Shown in pieces: positions 1 to 8,769 of a stretch of DNA of 64,000 nt; within the stretch, counting starts at the first letter, position 1, and every line of letters begins with the position of its first letter. The notes below the pieces were generated by a model, which saw nothing but the letters and a program-made list of their open reading frames with translations, made no database searches and was not told where the DNA came from. The DNA is from Trujillonella humicola (GTDB lineage: Bacteria > Actinomycetota > Actinomycetes > Mycobacteriales > Geodermatophilaceae). Location: contig NZ_JBJNRJ010000001.1 in assembly GCF_046233715.1 (NCBI RefSeq), forward strand, positions 186,001 through 250,000, in the 5' to 3' direction. Position numbers and translations under genes: made by a program.

Positions 1-195
1 CTGGGCGCCCGCGACGCCGAGCCCGGCGAGGCCCGGGACGAGTTCGTGCGGGAACTCCCCTCGCGTCCAGAAGTCGTTGATGACCGGCTCGACCTCGGCG
101 TCCATGAACGCGCGGACGCGGTGCAGCGCCTCCCGGTCGGCGTCGTCGAGCAGCGCCTCGAGGTCGTAGAAGTCCGACGTCACGGGCGGGGTCAT
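1..195 (-). CDS. Acyl-CoA dehydrogenase, N-terminal fragment (cut by window edge)
   Basis: Sixty-five codons read leftward from an ATG at 193-195 and run off the window without a stop. The peptide contains DFYDLEALL, VRAFMDAEVEPVIN and FPHELVPGLAGLGVAG, which resemble the helical N-terminal domain of glutaryl-CoA-type acyl-CoA dehydrogenases. Such enzymes use FAD to introduce an alpha-beta double bond into an acyl-CoA. The active-site base and flavin-binding parts lie outside the window, so substrate preference cannot be judged. Family call is from pattern recognition of the N-terminus only. Confidence 0.72.
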   Translation of the reverse strand, partial: MTPPVTSDFYDLEALLDDADREALHRVRAFMDAEVEPVINDFWTRGEFPHELVPGLAGLGVAGAQ

Positions 196-345
196 CGTGC
201 CTCCTCGGTCCGCGGTCTCCGGCGTCCGCGTGCGGACGCCCTACCCGCCGGGGCCCGCCGGGCAACCCGGAGGACGGCATGGCATGGGGCACCCCGGTCC
301 AGGGAAGAAAGGGACGGATCCGTCCCACATCGAGAGGTCGTCCCC

Positions 346-1053
346 GTGCCCCGTTCCCTTGCCGACCAGACCGAGGCCGAGCTCGGCGGTCCCGGCAGCG
401 TCCTGACCCGGCAGCGCCGCGACCACGTCCGGCTCGACGAGCTGCTGCACGAGCTGGACGGCAGCTCCGGCCGAGCGCAGGAGGAGGTGCTGCAGCGCAT
501 CGACCGGCTGGTCTTCGCGCACGCCTTCGCCGAGGAGGCGGTGCTGTGGCCCGCCGTCCGCCGCGTGCTCCCCGACGGCGAGGAGCTCACCCTGCGGATC
601 GAGGAGGAGCACCAGGAGGTCAACGAGCTCGTGGCAGCGCTCGAGGAGGGCGGCCCGGAGCACCCGCAGCGGCCGGCACGCCTGGCCCGGCTGGTGGCAG
701 TGCTGCGCGAGGACGTCCGGGACGAGGAGGACGTCCTGCTGCCGCGGCTGCAGGAGCGGCTCGATCCGCACGAGCTGCGCCGGCTGGGCCGGCAGTGGGA
801 GCTCGTGCGGCGGATCTCGCCGACCCGGCCGCACCCCACCGTGGCGCGCCGTCCGCCGGGCAACGCTCTGTCGGCCCTGCCGCTGTCGGTGCTCGACCGC
901 ACGCGGGACTGGGTCGACGCCGGCGTCCGCCGGGCACCGGAGCGGCTGGCTCCGGCGGGGGAGGCGGTCAGCCGGGGCCTCGCCTCCGTGGCGGCGCTGG
1001 TGGAGCGCATGCCCCCGGCCCGGTCCGGCGACCGCCCGCCCACGTCCCGCTGA
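346..1053 (+). CDS. Hemerythrin-like HHE domain protein
   Basis: A 235-residue protein from GTG at 346, chosen because a GAGAGG ribosome-binding site lies 8 nt upstream; the open frame extends further upstream but that part looks non-coding. Residues about 15-145 form the four-helix HHE cation-binding domain: RRDHVRLDELL, FAHAFAEEAVLWPAV, EEEHQEVNEL and DEEDVLLPRL supply the His and Glu residues that normally bind a di-iron centre. Such proteins are soluble and are linked to oxygen, NO or iron handling, but the ligand here is not known. The roughly 90-residue C-terminal tail is Arg/Pro-rich and not recognised. A strong hairpin follows the stop. Confidence 0.8.
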   Translation: MPRSLADQTEAELGGPGSVLTRQRRDHVRLDELLHELDGSSGRAQEEVLQRIDRLVFAHAFAEEAVLWPAVRRVLPDGEELTLRIEEEHQEVNELVAALEEGGPEHPQRPARLARLVAVLREDVRDEEDVLLPRLQERLDPHELRRLGRQWELVRRISPTRPHPTVARRPPGNALSALPLSVLDRTRDWVDAGVRRAPERLAPAGEAVSRGLASVAALVERMPPARSGDRPPTSR

Positions 1054-1065
1054 CCACCGGACGGA

Positions 1066-1101
1066 CGAGAGGCCCGGCTCCCTGGGGAGCCGGGCCTCTC
1101 G
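1066..1101. terminator. Hairpin terminator between convergent genes
   Basis: Two perfect 17-bp arms (1066-1082 and 1085-1101, CGAGAGGCCCGGCTCCC and its complement) fold into one hairpin just after the hemerythrin gene. There is no clear T-run, which is common in high-GC actinobacteria. It can act on either strand. Confidence 0.75.
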
Positions 1102-1112
1102 TCGCGTACCGC

Positions 1113-1155
1113 CCCGTCCCGTGGCTCGCACCGAGCGTGCGAGCCACGGGACGGG
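1113..1155. terminator. Second hairpin terminator, next to the yihY stop
   Basis: Perfect 18-bp arms at 1113-1130 and 1138-1155 enclose a 7-nt loop. It ends 7 nt from the stop codon of the minus-strand YihY gene, so it most likely terminates that transcript, while the neighbouring hairpin serves the hemerythrin gene. Confidence 0.75.
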
Positions 1156-1161
1156 ATCCGC

Positions 1162-2205
1162 TCAGTTGGTCTGCCGCGGGTCGGGCTCGGCCCGGGCGTC
1201 GAGCTGGATCTCCTTGTGCGCCTCCGGCACGCCCTCCTTGAGCTCCTTGGTCCGCTCGATCTCGGAGTCGAGCTCGATGCCGAACAGCAGCGCGCTGTTG
1301 ATCAGCCAGAACCAGATCAGGAAGATGACCACGCCGGCCATCGCACCGTAGGTCGCGTTGTAGTTGCCGAAGTTGGCGACGTAGAAGGCGAACGCGGCCG
1401 AGGCCACGACGGCGACGAGGATGGCGACGCCGGCGCCGGGGCTCACCCACTTGAAGCCGCGCAGCTTCGCGTTCGGGGTGCTGTAGTACAGGATCGCGAT
1501 CATCAGCGCGAGCAGGACCACCATCACCGGCCACTTGACGACATTCCACACCGTCAGGGTGGTGTCGCCCAGCCCGATGGCGCTGCCCACGGCCTCGACG
1601 ACCGGGCCGCTCAGCACCAGCATCGCCACGATCAGGGCGGCGAACAGGATGCCGATCAGCGTCACCAGCAGCTGCAGCGGCTTGAGCTTCCAGACCTTGC
1701 GACCCTCGGGGGTCTCGTAGACGACGTTCGCGGCACGGGTGAAGGCGCCCACGTAGCCCGATGCCGACCAGATCGCTGCGGCGAGACCGAAGATCAGCCC
1801 GAACCCGGCCGCGCCGGTGTTGCCGGCGATCTGCTCGATCACCGGGTTGAGCGTGTCGGCCGCGTCGGCCGGGACGACGGCGGTCAGCGCCTCGGTCAGC
1901 TGCTGCGGGTTGGTGAGCAGCCCGACGATGGACATCAGCGCGACCAGCGCCGGGAAGAGGGCCAGCGTGCCGTAGTAGGTCAGCGACGCGGCCCAGTCCA
2001 TGAGGTTGTCCTCGCTGAACTCCTTGACCGTCCGCTTGAGCGTGCCGCCCGCGGTGGTCTTGGTGTCGGCTCCGCGCGGGGCGTTGTCGAACCGGGTCGA
2101 GTTGACCTTGTCGTCGTGGGGTGCGGGGTCTCCGGCGACGTTGCCGGAGAAGCGCGTGTCCTTCGCACCGGCCGAGGCGCTGCGAGCGCCGGTGGAACGT
2201 GCCAT
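1162..2205 (-). CDS. YihY/BrkB family inner-membrane protein
   Basis: A 347-residue protein with about six hydrophobic segments between residues 70 and 310, preceded by a roughly 55-residue polar N-terminal tail and ended by a charged tail. The family signature regions DWAASLTYYGTLALFPALVAL, the GFIFGLAAAIWSASGY-like segment and NFGNYNATYGAMAGVVIFLIW are visible and typical of YihY/BrkB (formerly misannotated as ribonuclease BN). Molecular function of the family is not established. Start is ATG at 2205 with GGAGGAC 5 nt upstream. It stands alone between a terminator and an MFS gene. Confidence 0.88.
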   Translation of the reverse strand: MARSTGARSASAGAKDTRFSGNVAGDPAPHDDKVNSTRFDNAPRGADTKTTAGGTLKRTVKEFSEDNLMDWAASLTYYGTLALFPALVALMSIVGLLTNPQQLTEALTAVVPADAADTLNPVIEQIAGNTGAAGFGLIFGLAAAIWSASGYVGAFTRAANVVYETPEGRKVWKLKPLQLLVTLIGILFAALIVAMLVLSGPVVEAVGSAIGLGDTTLTVWNVVKWPVMVVLLALMIAILYYSTPNAKLRGFKWVSPGAGVAILVAVVASAAFAFYVANFGNYNATYGAMAGVVIFLIWFWLINSALLFGIELDSEIERTKELKEGVPEAHKEIQLDARAEPDPRQTN

Positions 2206-2308
2206 CGAGGGTCCTCCGGTCAGGGCTGCTTCCGACGTTCTCGTGGCCCTGGGTGCCCCGGACGGTCCCGTTCCATGCTCTCGGACACGATGTCGTGACC
2301 TCCGCCGG

Positions 2309-3826
2309 TCAGCGCACCCCGCTCACCGGCGACCACTCCCCGGCGCCCGCCGTGGCCTGCTCGACGTCGGCCAGCGGATCGGTCCCGCCTCCGGGACGGC
2401 CCCGGCCGCGCAGCATCGCGACGAGGCTGACCAGCGCGACGGCCAGCGCCGCGGCCACGCCGATCAGGCACACGAGGGTGAACGCCGACGCCCGCGGCAG
2501 GCCGGTCGCCGGGTCCGCGCCGGCGGTCAGCAGGGCCACGGTGAGCGCGCTCCCGGCGGCCTGGCCGACCGACCGGGTGATGGAGTTGACGGCGTTGGCC
2601 ACCCCCGTCTCGCTGGGCCGCACCGCCTGGACGACGAGCGTCGGCAGCGCGGCGTAGGCGATGGTCACCCAGACCTGGGTGAGCAGCGCGCCCGCGACGA
2701 CCCAGGCGGGGGCGCCGCGCAGCACGGCCAGCAGCGCGAAGCCGGCCAGCCCGGCCACTCCGCCGGCCAGCAGGGTGGGCAGGGCGCCCAGCCGTGCGAC
2801 GACCCGGCCGGCGATCGGGGCGAGCACGATGCCGGCGACGCCGCCCGGCAGCAGGTAGACGACCGCCGCCTCCAGGACCGACGCCCCGAACCCGTAGCCG
2901 GCGATCTCCGGCGGCGTCTGGACGTACTGCATGACCGCGATGAAGGAGACGAACAGGCCCAGCCCGGTCATCAGCCCGGCGACGTTCGGGGCCAGCGTCC
3001 GCGGGTCGGTGAGCAGGGACGGCCGGACCAGCGGCTCACGTCGCCGGCGCTGCAGGACCACCCACCCGGAGAGGACGACGACCGCGCCGGCCGCGCACGC
3101 CAGCGTGGGGACCGACGTCCACCCCCAGGCGTTGCCCTGCGACACGGGCAGCAGGAGCAGCACGAGGCCGGCGCCGAGCGCGACCGCGCCCCACCAGTCC
3201 ACCGTGCCGCTGGCCGTCGGGGGACGGCGCGGGAGCACCACGGCGGCCATGACCAGGCTCGACAGCGAGACGGCCAGCCCGACCCAGAAGGCGTCGCGGT
3301 AGCTCCCCGATCCGCGGGACAGCAGGCCGGTCGCGACCAGCCCGACCACGCCACCGACCGCCAGCGTGCTGCTCACCACGGCCATCGCGACGCTCAGCCG
3401 CCGGGCCGGCAGCTCCCGCCGGAGCACGCTGATGGCGAGCGGGAACAGGCCGTAGGAGGTCCCCTGCAGCACCCGGCCGGCCAGCAGCAGAAGCAGGGAC
3501 GTCGCGACCAGGGTGAGCACGGTGCCCCCCGTGACCACGGCGAGGATCCCGAGGAACACCGGCCGCTCGCCGCGGGTGTCCCCGAGCCGGCCGAGCACCG
3601 GCGTCGACACCGCGGCCGCCAGCAGGTTGGCGGTCAGCACCCAGCCCGCCGCGGCGGTCGAGACGTCGAGCTCCGCGGCGATGGTCCCCAGCAGCGGCAC
3701 GACGAGGCTCTGCAGCAGCGACAGCGTGGTCACCGCGAGTGCGAGCGTCAGCAGCAGCGGGCCGTGACGCGCGGGGCGCGCAGGACCCGCCGGGGCCGGG
3801 CGCGGGCTGGCAGCCGGAGGCGTCAC
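2309..3826 (-). CDS. MFS transporter, DHA2-like (14 TM)
   Basis: A 505-residue integral membrane protein with about 14 predicted hydrophobic segments. The loop GRLGDTRGERPVFL after TM2 is the MFS motif A (G-x-L-x-D-x-x-G-x-R), and the region LAGRVLQGTSYGLFPLAISVLRREL corresponds to the drug:H+ antiporter segment around TM4-TM5. Such proteins export hydrophobic drugs or metabolites with proton import. The GTG start at 3826 lacks an obvious Shine-Dalgarno. No regulator adjoins it, so substrate is unknown. Confidence 0.85.
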   Translation of the reverse strand: MTPPAASPRPAPAGPARPARHGPLLLTLALAVTTLSLLQSLVVPLLGTIAAELDVSTAAAGWVLTANLLAAAVSTPVLGRLGDTRGERPVFLGILAVVTGGTVLTLVATSLLLLLAGRVLQGTSYGLFPLAISVLRRELPARRLSVAMAVVSSTLAVGGVVGLVATGLLSRGSGSYRDAFWVGLAVSLSSLVMAAVVLPRRPPTASGTVDWWGAVALGAGLVLLLLPVSQGNAWGWTSVPTLACAAGAVVVLSGWVVLQRRRREPLVRPSLLTDPRTLAPNVAGLMTGLGLFVSFIAVMQYVQTPPEIAGYGFGASVLEAAVVYLLPGGVAGIVLAPIAGRVVARLGALPTLLAGGVAGLAGFALLAVLRGAPAWVVAGALLTQVWVTIAYAALPTLVVQAVRPSETGVANAVNSITRSVGQAAGSALTVALLTAGADPATGLPRASAFTLVCLIGVAAALAVALVSLVAMLRGRGRPGGGTDPLADVEQATAGAGEWSPVSGVR

Positions 3827-4015
3827 CCGAGGATGAGAGCACGCCGTTCCGGAGGCCCGACGGGCCGGCCCGGCGTGTGAATCGCGTCACCAGCAGTCAG
3901 GAAGTGATCACGGATCGACGATTGAGCGGTAGATCCACGGGCACACAGGTCCCGACGACATGCCGGTCCACGCGCCTGACGGGCCGGCGGAGACACGAAC
4001 AGGGGGAAGTCCTCG

Positions 4016-4192
4016 ATGATGTTCTGGCCGGCCGTGACCCTCCTCGGGTTCCTGGTCCTGACCGGACTGGTGGTCGTGATGGGGTCCTCCAGCACGGCTC
4101 GTTACGAGCGCGAGCAGCGCGCAGCGCAGGCCCTCCGGTCCGCCGCGTCCTCCGCTCCCGAGCCGGTTCCCGCGGCGGCCGTCAGCGCCTGA
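4016..4192 (+). CDS. Small single-TM membrane protein (58 aa)
   Basis: Starting at ATG 4016 behind a strong AGGGGGAAG site 6 nt upstream, the frame encodes 58 residues: a hydrophobic helix (residues about 3-22, FWPAVTLLGFLVLTGLVVVM), a charged juxtamembrane stretch with RYEREQRAAQ, and a Pro/Ala-rich tail. The strong ribosome-binding site, clean transmembrane helix and following hairpin support a real gene. No function is known to me; small one-helix proteins of this kind often modulate larger membrane complexes. It is divergent from the MFS gene at 2309-3826 and sits in otherwise empty sequence. Confidence 0.6.
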   Translation: MMFWPAVTLLGFLVLTGLVVVMGSSSTARYEREQRAAQALRSAASSAPEPVPAAAVSA

Positions 4193-4225
4193 CCCGGGGC
4201 CGGCTCGCCGCCGGCTCCCACCCAC

Positions 4226-4260
4226 CGCGCCCCGCCGCTGCTCGCCAGCCGCGGGGCGCG
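4226..4260. terminator. Hairpin after the small membrane gene
   Basis: Perfect 10-bp arms CGCGCCCCGC (4226-4235) and its complement (4251-4260), extendable inward with one mismatch. A second, 8-bp inverted repeat at 4285-4310 lies closer to the stop of the convergent acyl-CoA dehydrogenase and may terminate that gene. Confidence 0.6.
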
Positions 4261-4327
4261 GGTGCGCCCGGCCCCCTGCAGGGGCCCGCCGCGAGCGTGC
4301 GAGCGGCGGGGGACAGGGGGTCCCTGC

Positions 4328-6124
4328 TCAGAGCCAGCGCTCGTCGGTGTCCAGGACGGTGCGGTCCAGGGACTCCAGCAGGTCCAGCTGCGTGTGCACC
4401 TTCGGCAGTTCGTGGCGGTGGAAGTAGCGGGCGGCGGCGCGCTTGCCCTCGTGGAAGTCGCTGGTCTCCTCGCGGGTGGCCAGCGCCTGCTCCAGCCACA
4501 GCCAGGCGACGACGACGTGGCCGGCGGCCTCCAGGTAGGCGGTCGCGTTGGCCAGCGTGACCGCCGGGTCGCCGGCCCCCCAGAGCGTGGCGGTGACCGC
4601 TCCCAGGCGGGCGACCGCGGCCTCGAGGTCGGCGGCGAGGCCGGCCCAGCCGGTGCCGGCGGCGCGTGCGGTGGTGGCCCTGATCGTCTCGCCGAGCAGG
4701 CGCAGCCCGGCGCCGTCCTGCATCAGCACCTTGCGGCCGAGCAGGTCCAGGCCCTGGATGCCGTTGGTGCCCTCGTGGATCGGGTTGAGCCGGTTGTCCC
4801 GGTAGAACTGCTCGACCGGGTAGTCACGCGTGTAGCCGTAGCCGCCGTGGACCTGGATGGCCAGGTCGTCGGTGATCGGCCCGTACTGCGAGGGCCACGC
4901 CTTGGCGATCGGCGTCAGCATCTCCAGCAGCAGGTGCGCCCGGTCGCGGGCCTCCTGCGTCTGGGCGGTCTGCTCCTCGTCGACCAGCCGCGCGCAGTAC
5001 AGGCCCAGCGCCAGGCCGCCCTCGGCGTAGGACTTCGCCGCCAGCAGCATCCGGCGGACGTCGGTGTGCTCGACGATCCGCACCGGCGGGGTGCTCGGGT
5101 CCTTCGCCGTCGGCGGGCGGCCCTGGGTGCGGGTGCGCGCGTACTCCAGCGCGTGCAGGTAGCCGGTGTAACCCAGCACGGTCGCGCCCATCCCGACGCC
5201 GATCCGCGCCTCGTTCATCATGTGGAACATGTAGGTGAGGCCGCGGTGCTCCTCGCCGACCAGGTACCCGACCGCGCCGGCCCGCCCGCCGGGGGTGTGC
5301 ACGCCCTCCCCGAAGTTCAGCAGCGTGTTCGTCGTCCCCCGGTAGCCCATCTTGTGGTTGAGCCCGGCCAGGACGACGTCGTTGCGCTCACCGAGCGACC
5401 CGTCCTCGGCCACCAGGTGCTTGGGGACGACGAACAGCGAGATGCCCTTCACCCCGGGCGGGCCGCCGGGGACCTTCGCCAGCACCAGGTGGACGATGTT
5501 CTCGGTCAGCTCGTGGTCGCCGCCGGAGATCCACATCTTGTTGCCGGTCAGCCGGTAGGTGCCGTCGTCCTGGCGCTCCGCGCGGGTGGTGATGTCGGCC
5601 AGCGACGAGCCGGCCTGCGGCTCCGACAGCGCCATCGTGCCGAACCAGCGGCCGGCCACCATCGGTGCCACGTAGGTGTCGACCTGCTCCTGGCTGCCGT
5701 GGGCGATCAGCAGCCGGGCGTTGGCCATGGTGAGGAACGGGTAGGCCGAGGTGCCGACGTTGGCGGCCTTGAACCAGGCGAACACCGCCTGCCCGACGGT
5801 GTGCGGCAGCTGCATGCCGCCGAAGCGCTCGTCGAACTCGCTGGCCAGCAGGCCGGCCTCGGCGAAGACGTCGAGGGCCTGCTTGACCTCGGGGATCATC
5901 TCCACCCTGCCGTCGACGAACCGGGGCTCGTTCTCGTCGGCCGCGCGGTTGTGCGGCGCGAAGTGCTCGGTGGCGATCTGCTCGGCCAGCTCCAGCACCG
6001 CGTCGAACGTCTCCCGCGAGTGCTCGGCGTAGCGCTGTCGCTTCACCAGGCTCTCCACCTCGAGCCACTCGTGCAGCAGGAACTGCAGGTCCCGGCGGTT
6101 GAGGATCAGCGAGGACGCGGGCAC
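4328..6124 (-). CDS. Acyl-CoA dehydrogenase, long form (about 600 aa)
   Basis: A flavoprotein of 598 residues, longer than the 380-residue classical acyl-CoA dehydrogenases and similar in size to FadE5-type or AidB-like forms. It shows the core landmarks: ALSEPQAGSSLADITTRA and KMWISGGDHE (flavin-contacting strand), MGYRGTTNTLLNF, the GVGMGATVLGYTGYLHALEYA helix, and DDLAIQVHGGYGYTRDYPVEQFYRD, ending with a C-terminal helical extension. The reaction is FAD-dependent desaturation of an acyl-CoA, with electrons passed to ETF. I chose GTG 6124 over the longer frame because GGAGG lies 6 nt upstream. It appears monocistronic. Confidence 0.88.
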   Translation of the reverse strand: MPASSLILNRRDLQFLLHEWLEVESLVKRQRYAEHSRETFDAVLELAEQIATEHFAPHNRAADENEPRFVDGRVEMIPEVKQALDVFAEAGLLASEFDERFGGMQLPHTVGQAVFAWFKAANVGTSAYPFLTMANARLLIAHGSQEQVDTYVAPMVAGRWFGTMALSEPQAGSSLADITTRAERQDDGTYRLTGNKMWISGGDHELTENIVHLVLAKVPGGPPGVKGISLFVVPKHLVAEDGSLGERNDVVLAGLNHKMGYRGTTNTLLNFGEGVHTPGGRAGAVGYLVGEEHRGLTYMFHMMNEARIGVGMGATVLGYTGYLHALEYARTRTQGRPPTAKDPSTPPVRIVEHTDVRRMLLAAKSYAEGGLALGLYCARLVDEEQTAQTQEARDRAHLLLEMLTPIAKAWPSQYGPITDDLAIQVHGGYGYTRDYPVEQFYRDNRLNPIHEGTNGIQGLDLLGRKVLMQDGAGLRLLGETIRATTARAAGTGWAGLAADLEAAVARLGAVTATLWGAGDPAVTLANATAYLEAAGHVVVAWLWLEQALATREETSDFHEGKRAAARYFHRHELPKVHTQLDLLESLDRTVLDTDERWL

Positions 6125-6239
6125 GGGAGGCCTCCAGGGACGCACGGCGACGGGCGGTACGCCTCACCGTAGGCCGGTCGGCCGGCCCGGTCCCGGGGGC
6201 GGGTTCCGCACCACGTCGGGGGGACCCGTGGCGAGGGAC

Positions 6240-8021
6240 CTAGGGCTGGTGGCGGGGGCCGCGCCCGGCGACGCCGTCGCCGACGGTGCCGTCACCGGCG
6301 GACGGGCCCTGGTTCGGGCTGACGGACGTCGGCGCCGCGGCGCCGGCGGCCCGCGTGGCGTCGTCGGCTGCGGTGGCGTTCCCGGTGGCCGTCGCCGTCC
6401 GGGCCTCCTGCTGCGCCTGGATGCCGGACTTGTTGCTCAGCTCCAGTTGCGGCAGGAACAGCAGGACGACGAAGCCGACCGCCACGACGGCCGCCGCGAT
6501 GAGGAAGACCAGGTCGATCGACTCGGAGAAGCCGACCTTGAACGCCTGGACCGCCGCCGGCGGGGCCGACGAGATGGAGGTCGTGTCGCTGAGTGCGGCG
6601 TCGACGTCGATGGAGCCCGCCAGGTCGCCCAGCCCGGCGCTGCGGAAGGCGTTGCCGATCTCCACGGGCAACCGGCTGAACAGCAGGGACAGGAACACCG
6701 CGACCCCGAGGGTGCCGCCCATCTGCCGGAAGAAGGTGACCGACGAGGTGGCCACACCCATCTCCCGCGGCGAGACGGAGTTCTGCACCGCCAGGATGAT
6801 CGGCTGGAAGTTGAACCCGAGGCCCAGGCCCAGCAGCACCATGAACGGGAACAGCGTCCACACGGAGGTGTCGGCCTCGACGACGAACGACAGCGACACC
6901 AGGGCCACGACCATGAAGGCGATGCCGACCAGCGGGAAGATCTTGTAGCGGCCCGTCCGGCTGATGGCGATGCCGGAGCTCACCGCGCCGATCATGATGC
7001 CGCCGACGAGCGGGATCATCTGCAGGCCCGCGACGGTCGCGCTCGAGCCGTGCACGATCTGCAGGTACTGCGGGAGCAGCAGGATCCCGCCGAACATGCC
7101 GGCGCCCATCACCAGGCTGGCGATGCCGCCGATCGCGAAGGTCCGGTTGCGGAACAGGCGCAGCGGCAGCATCGCCTCGTCGCCGTACGAGCGCTCCGCC
7201 ACCACGAACAGCACGAAGCCGACGATCCCGATGGCGTAGCAGGCCAGCGCCGCTCCGGAGCCCCAGCCCCAGGTGCGGCCCTGCTCGGCCACGATCAGCA
7301 GCGGCACCAGGAAGACGACGAGCGCCAGCGCGCCGGGCCAGTCGATGCGGTGGTCGCGGCGGGTGTGCGGCAGGTGCAGCACCCGCATGACGACCGCGAA
7401 GGCCACGATCCCCAGCGGCACGTTGACGAGGAAGATCCACCGCCAGCCGGTGAGGCCGAGCAGCGTGCCCTGGCCGGCGAGGAAGCCCCCGATGACCGGC
7501 CCGAGCACGCTGGAGGTGCCGAAGACCGCCATGAAGTAGCCCTGGTACCGCGAGCGCTCGCGGGGCGGCACGATGTCGCCGATGATCGCCAGCGCGAGCG
7601 ACATCAGGCCGCCGGCGCCGATGCCCTGCAGCGCCCGGAACGCCGCCAGCTGGTACATCGACTGGGCGAAGGCGCAGGCCAGCGAGCCGACCACGAAGAC
7701 GGCGATGGCGAACAGGTAGAACGGCCGCCGGCCGTAGATGTCGGAGAGCTTCCCGTACAGCGGGGTGGTGATCGTGGAGGTGATGAGGAACGCCGTGGTC
7801 GCCCACGCCTGCAGGTCGTAGCCCTGCAGGTCGTCGGCGATGGTGCGGATGGCCGTGGAGACGACCGTCTGGTCGAGGGCGGCCAGGAACATGGCGACCA
7901 TCAGGCCGACGATGATCGTGACGATCTGCCGGTGGGTGAACTGGCCGGAGGCGTCGGGCGCGGCTGCGGCGGCACGGGCCTCGCTGCGCTGAGCAGCGTT
8001 CCCCCGCGTGGTGCGGGTCAT
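6240..8021 (-). CDS. MFS drug:H+ antiporter, EmrB/QacA type (14 TM)
   Basis: A 593-residue DHA2 transporter. Motif A is seen as GKLSDIYGRRPFYL after TM2; the TM1 segment ends with LAALDQTVVSTAIRTIADDL, with the D-x-T-V-V-x-x-A signature typical of EmrB/QacA; TM5 carries GPVIGGFLAG (motif C). The last 70 residues are a polar Ala/Thr/Gly-rich cytoplasmic tail. Its ATG overlaps the stop of the upstream MarR gene (ATGA), so the two are translationally coupled. The pair is therefore a classical MarR-controlled efflux operon; the substrate is not evident. Confidence 0.9.
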   Translation of the reverse strand: MTRTTRGNAAQRSEARAAAAAPDASGQFTHRQIVTIIVGLMVAMFLAALDQTVVSTAIRTIADDLQGYDLQAWATTAFLITSTITTPLYGKLSDIYGRRPFYLFAIAVFVVGSLACAFAQSMYQLAAFRALQGIGAGGLMSLALAIIGDIVPPRERSRYQGYFMAVFGTSSVLGPVIGGFLAGQGTLLGLTGWRWIFLVNVPLGIVAFAVVMRVLHLPHTRRDHRIDWPGALALVVFLVPLLIVAEQGRTWGWGSGAALACYAIGIVGFVLFVVAERSYGDEAMLPLRLFRNRTFAIGGIASLVMGAGMFGGILLLPQYLQIVHGSSATVAGLQMIPLVGGIMIGAVSSGIAISRTGRYKIFPLVGIAFMVVALVSLSFVVEADTSVWTLFPFMVLLGLGLGFNFQPIILAVQNSVSPREMGVATSSVTFFRQMGGTLGVAVFLSLLFSRLPVEIGNAFRSAGLGDLAGSIDVDAALSDTTSISSAPPAAVQAFKVGFSESIDLVFLIAAAVVAVGFVVLLFLPQLELSNKSGIQAQQEARTATATGNATAADDATRAAGAAAPTSVSPNQGPSAGDGTVGDGVAGRGPRHQP

Positions 8022-8527
8022 CGGGTCTCTCTCGGGGTGGGGAGGGCGTCGGGCGTCGCGTCGGCGGGCAGGACGGCGGACAGGCCGTCCAGCAGGCGCC
8101 CGAACAGGTCGGTGAGGGTGGACAGCTCGGCGTCGTCCCAGTCGGCGGTGACCCGCGCGAGGACGGCGGACCGCTCGGCCCGCAGCGCGGCGAGCGCGGC
8201 CTGGCCGGCGCCGGTGACGACCAGCAGGCTGGCCCGTCCGTCGCGCTCGTCGGGGACCCGCTGCACCAGCCCGCCCTCGACCAGGGTGGCCACGTGCCGG
8301 CTGACCGTGGAGGGGTCGGCGTGGACGAGGTCGGCGAGGGCCCCCTGCCGCATGGCGCCGAGGCGGTCCAGCGGGAAGAGGAGCACGTGGGCCGCCCGCT
8401 CGCGGCTGTCGCCCGCGGTGGCGGCCTTGAGCGCGTGGATCTGCCGCATCATGCGGGCCAGCTGCTCACCGAGGGTGTGCAGCTGCGCCGGGCGGGCGCC
8501 AGGGGTCGCCGGTGCGGGCAGGCTCAC
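8018..8527 (-). CDS. MarR-family transcriptional regulator
   Basis: About 169 residues from GTG 8527, which has CCGGAG 5-6 nt upstream; a longer start at ATG 8599 is possible and would add 24 residues. The winged helix is visible as RLGAMRQGALADLVHADPSTVSRHVATLVEGGLVQRVPDERDGRASLLVVT, with the DExR wing tip (PDERDGR) that marks MarR proteins. It is the first gene of a two-gene operon with the EmrB-type exporter and most likely represses both until an inducer binds. Palindromic sequences occur just upstream. Confidence 0.88.
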   Translation of the reverse strand: MSLPAPATPGARPAQLHTLGEQLARMMRQIHALKAATAGDSRERAAHVLLFPLDRLGAMRQGALADLVHADPSTVSRHVATLVEGGLVQRVPDERDGRASLLVVTGAGQAALAALRAERSAVLARVTADWDDAELSTLTDLFGRLLDGLSAVLPADATPDALPTPRETR

Positions 8528-8571
8528 GGGGTCTCCGGGGGGCGGACGGCGGCGCGGTGCCGAGAACAGGT

Positions 8572-8621
8572 GCACGGTACAACCGGTTGCTCGGTACATG
8601 CATCCACCGGTGGCAGTGCAT
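8572..8621. promoter_or_regulatory. Candidate MarR operator region
   Basis: Two short perfect palindromes, AACCGGTT (8581-8588) and CCACCGGTGG (8604-8613), lie between the marR and hrpA genes. They are flanked by repeated GGTAC (8576-8580, 8593-8597) and TGCA boxes. Position upstream of marR suggests an autoregulatory site; there is no independent evidence. Confidence 0.35.
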
Positions 8622-8769
8622 CACGCGTGACGTCGGGCACGCCCCGGGTCGGTGACGCCGGGTCGCGCCGCGCGCAGTGGGATCCTGGGAGGGCCGGTCC
8701 CGCCGGTCGTCCGCGTGCCCGCACCGTCGGTGCCCGGACAGCCCCCACGTCCTCGAGAGGAGCTCGGCC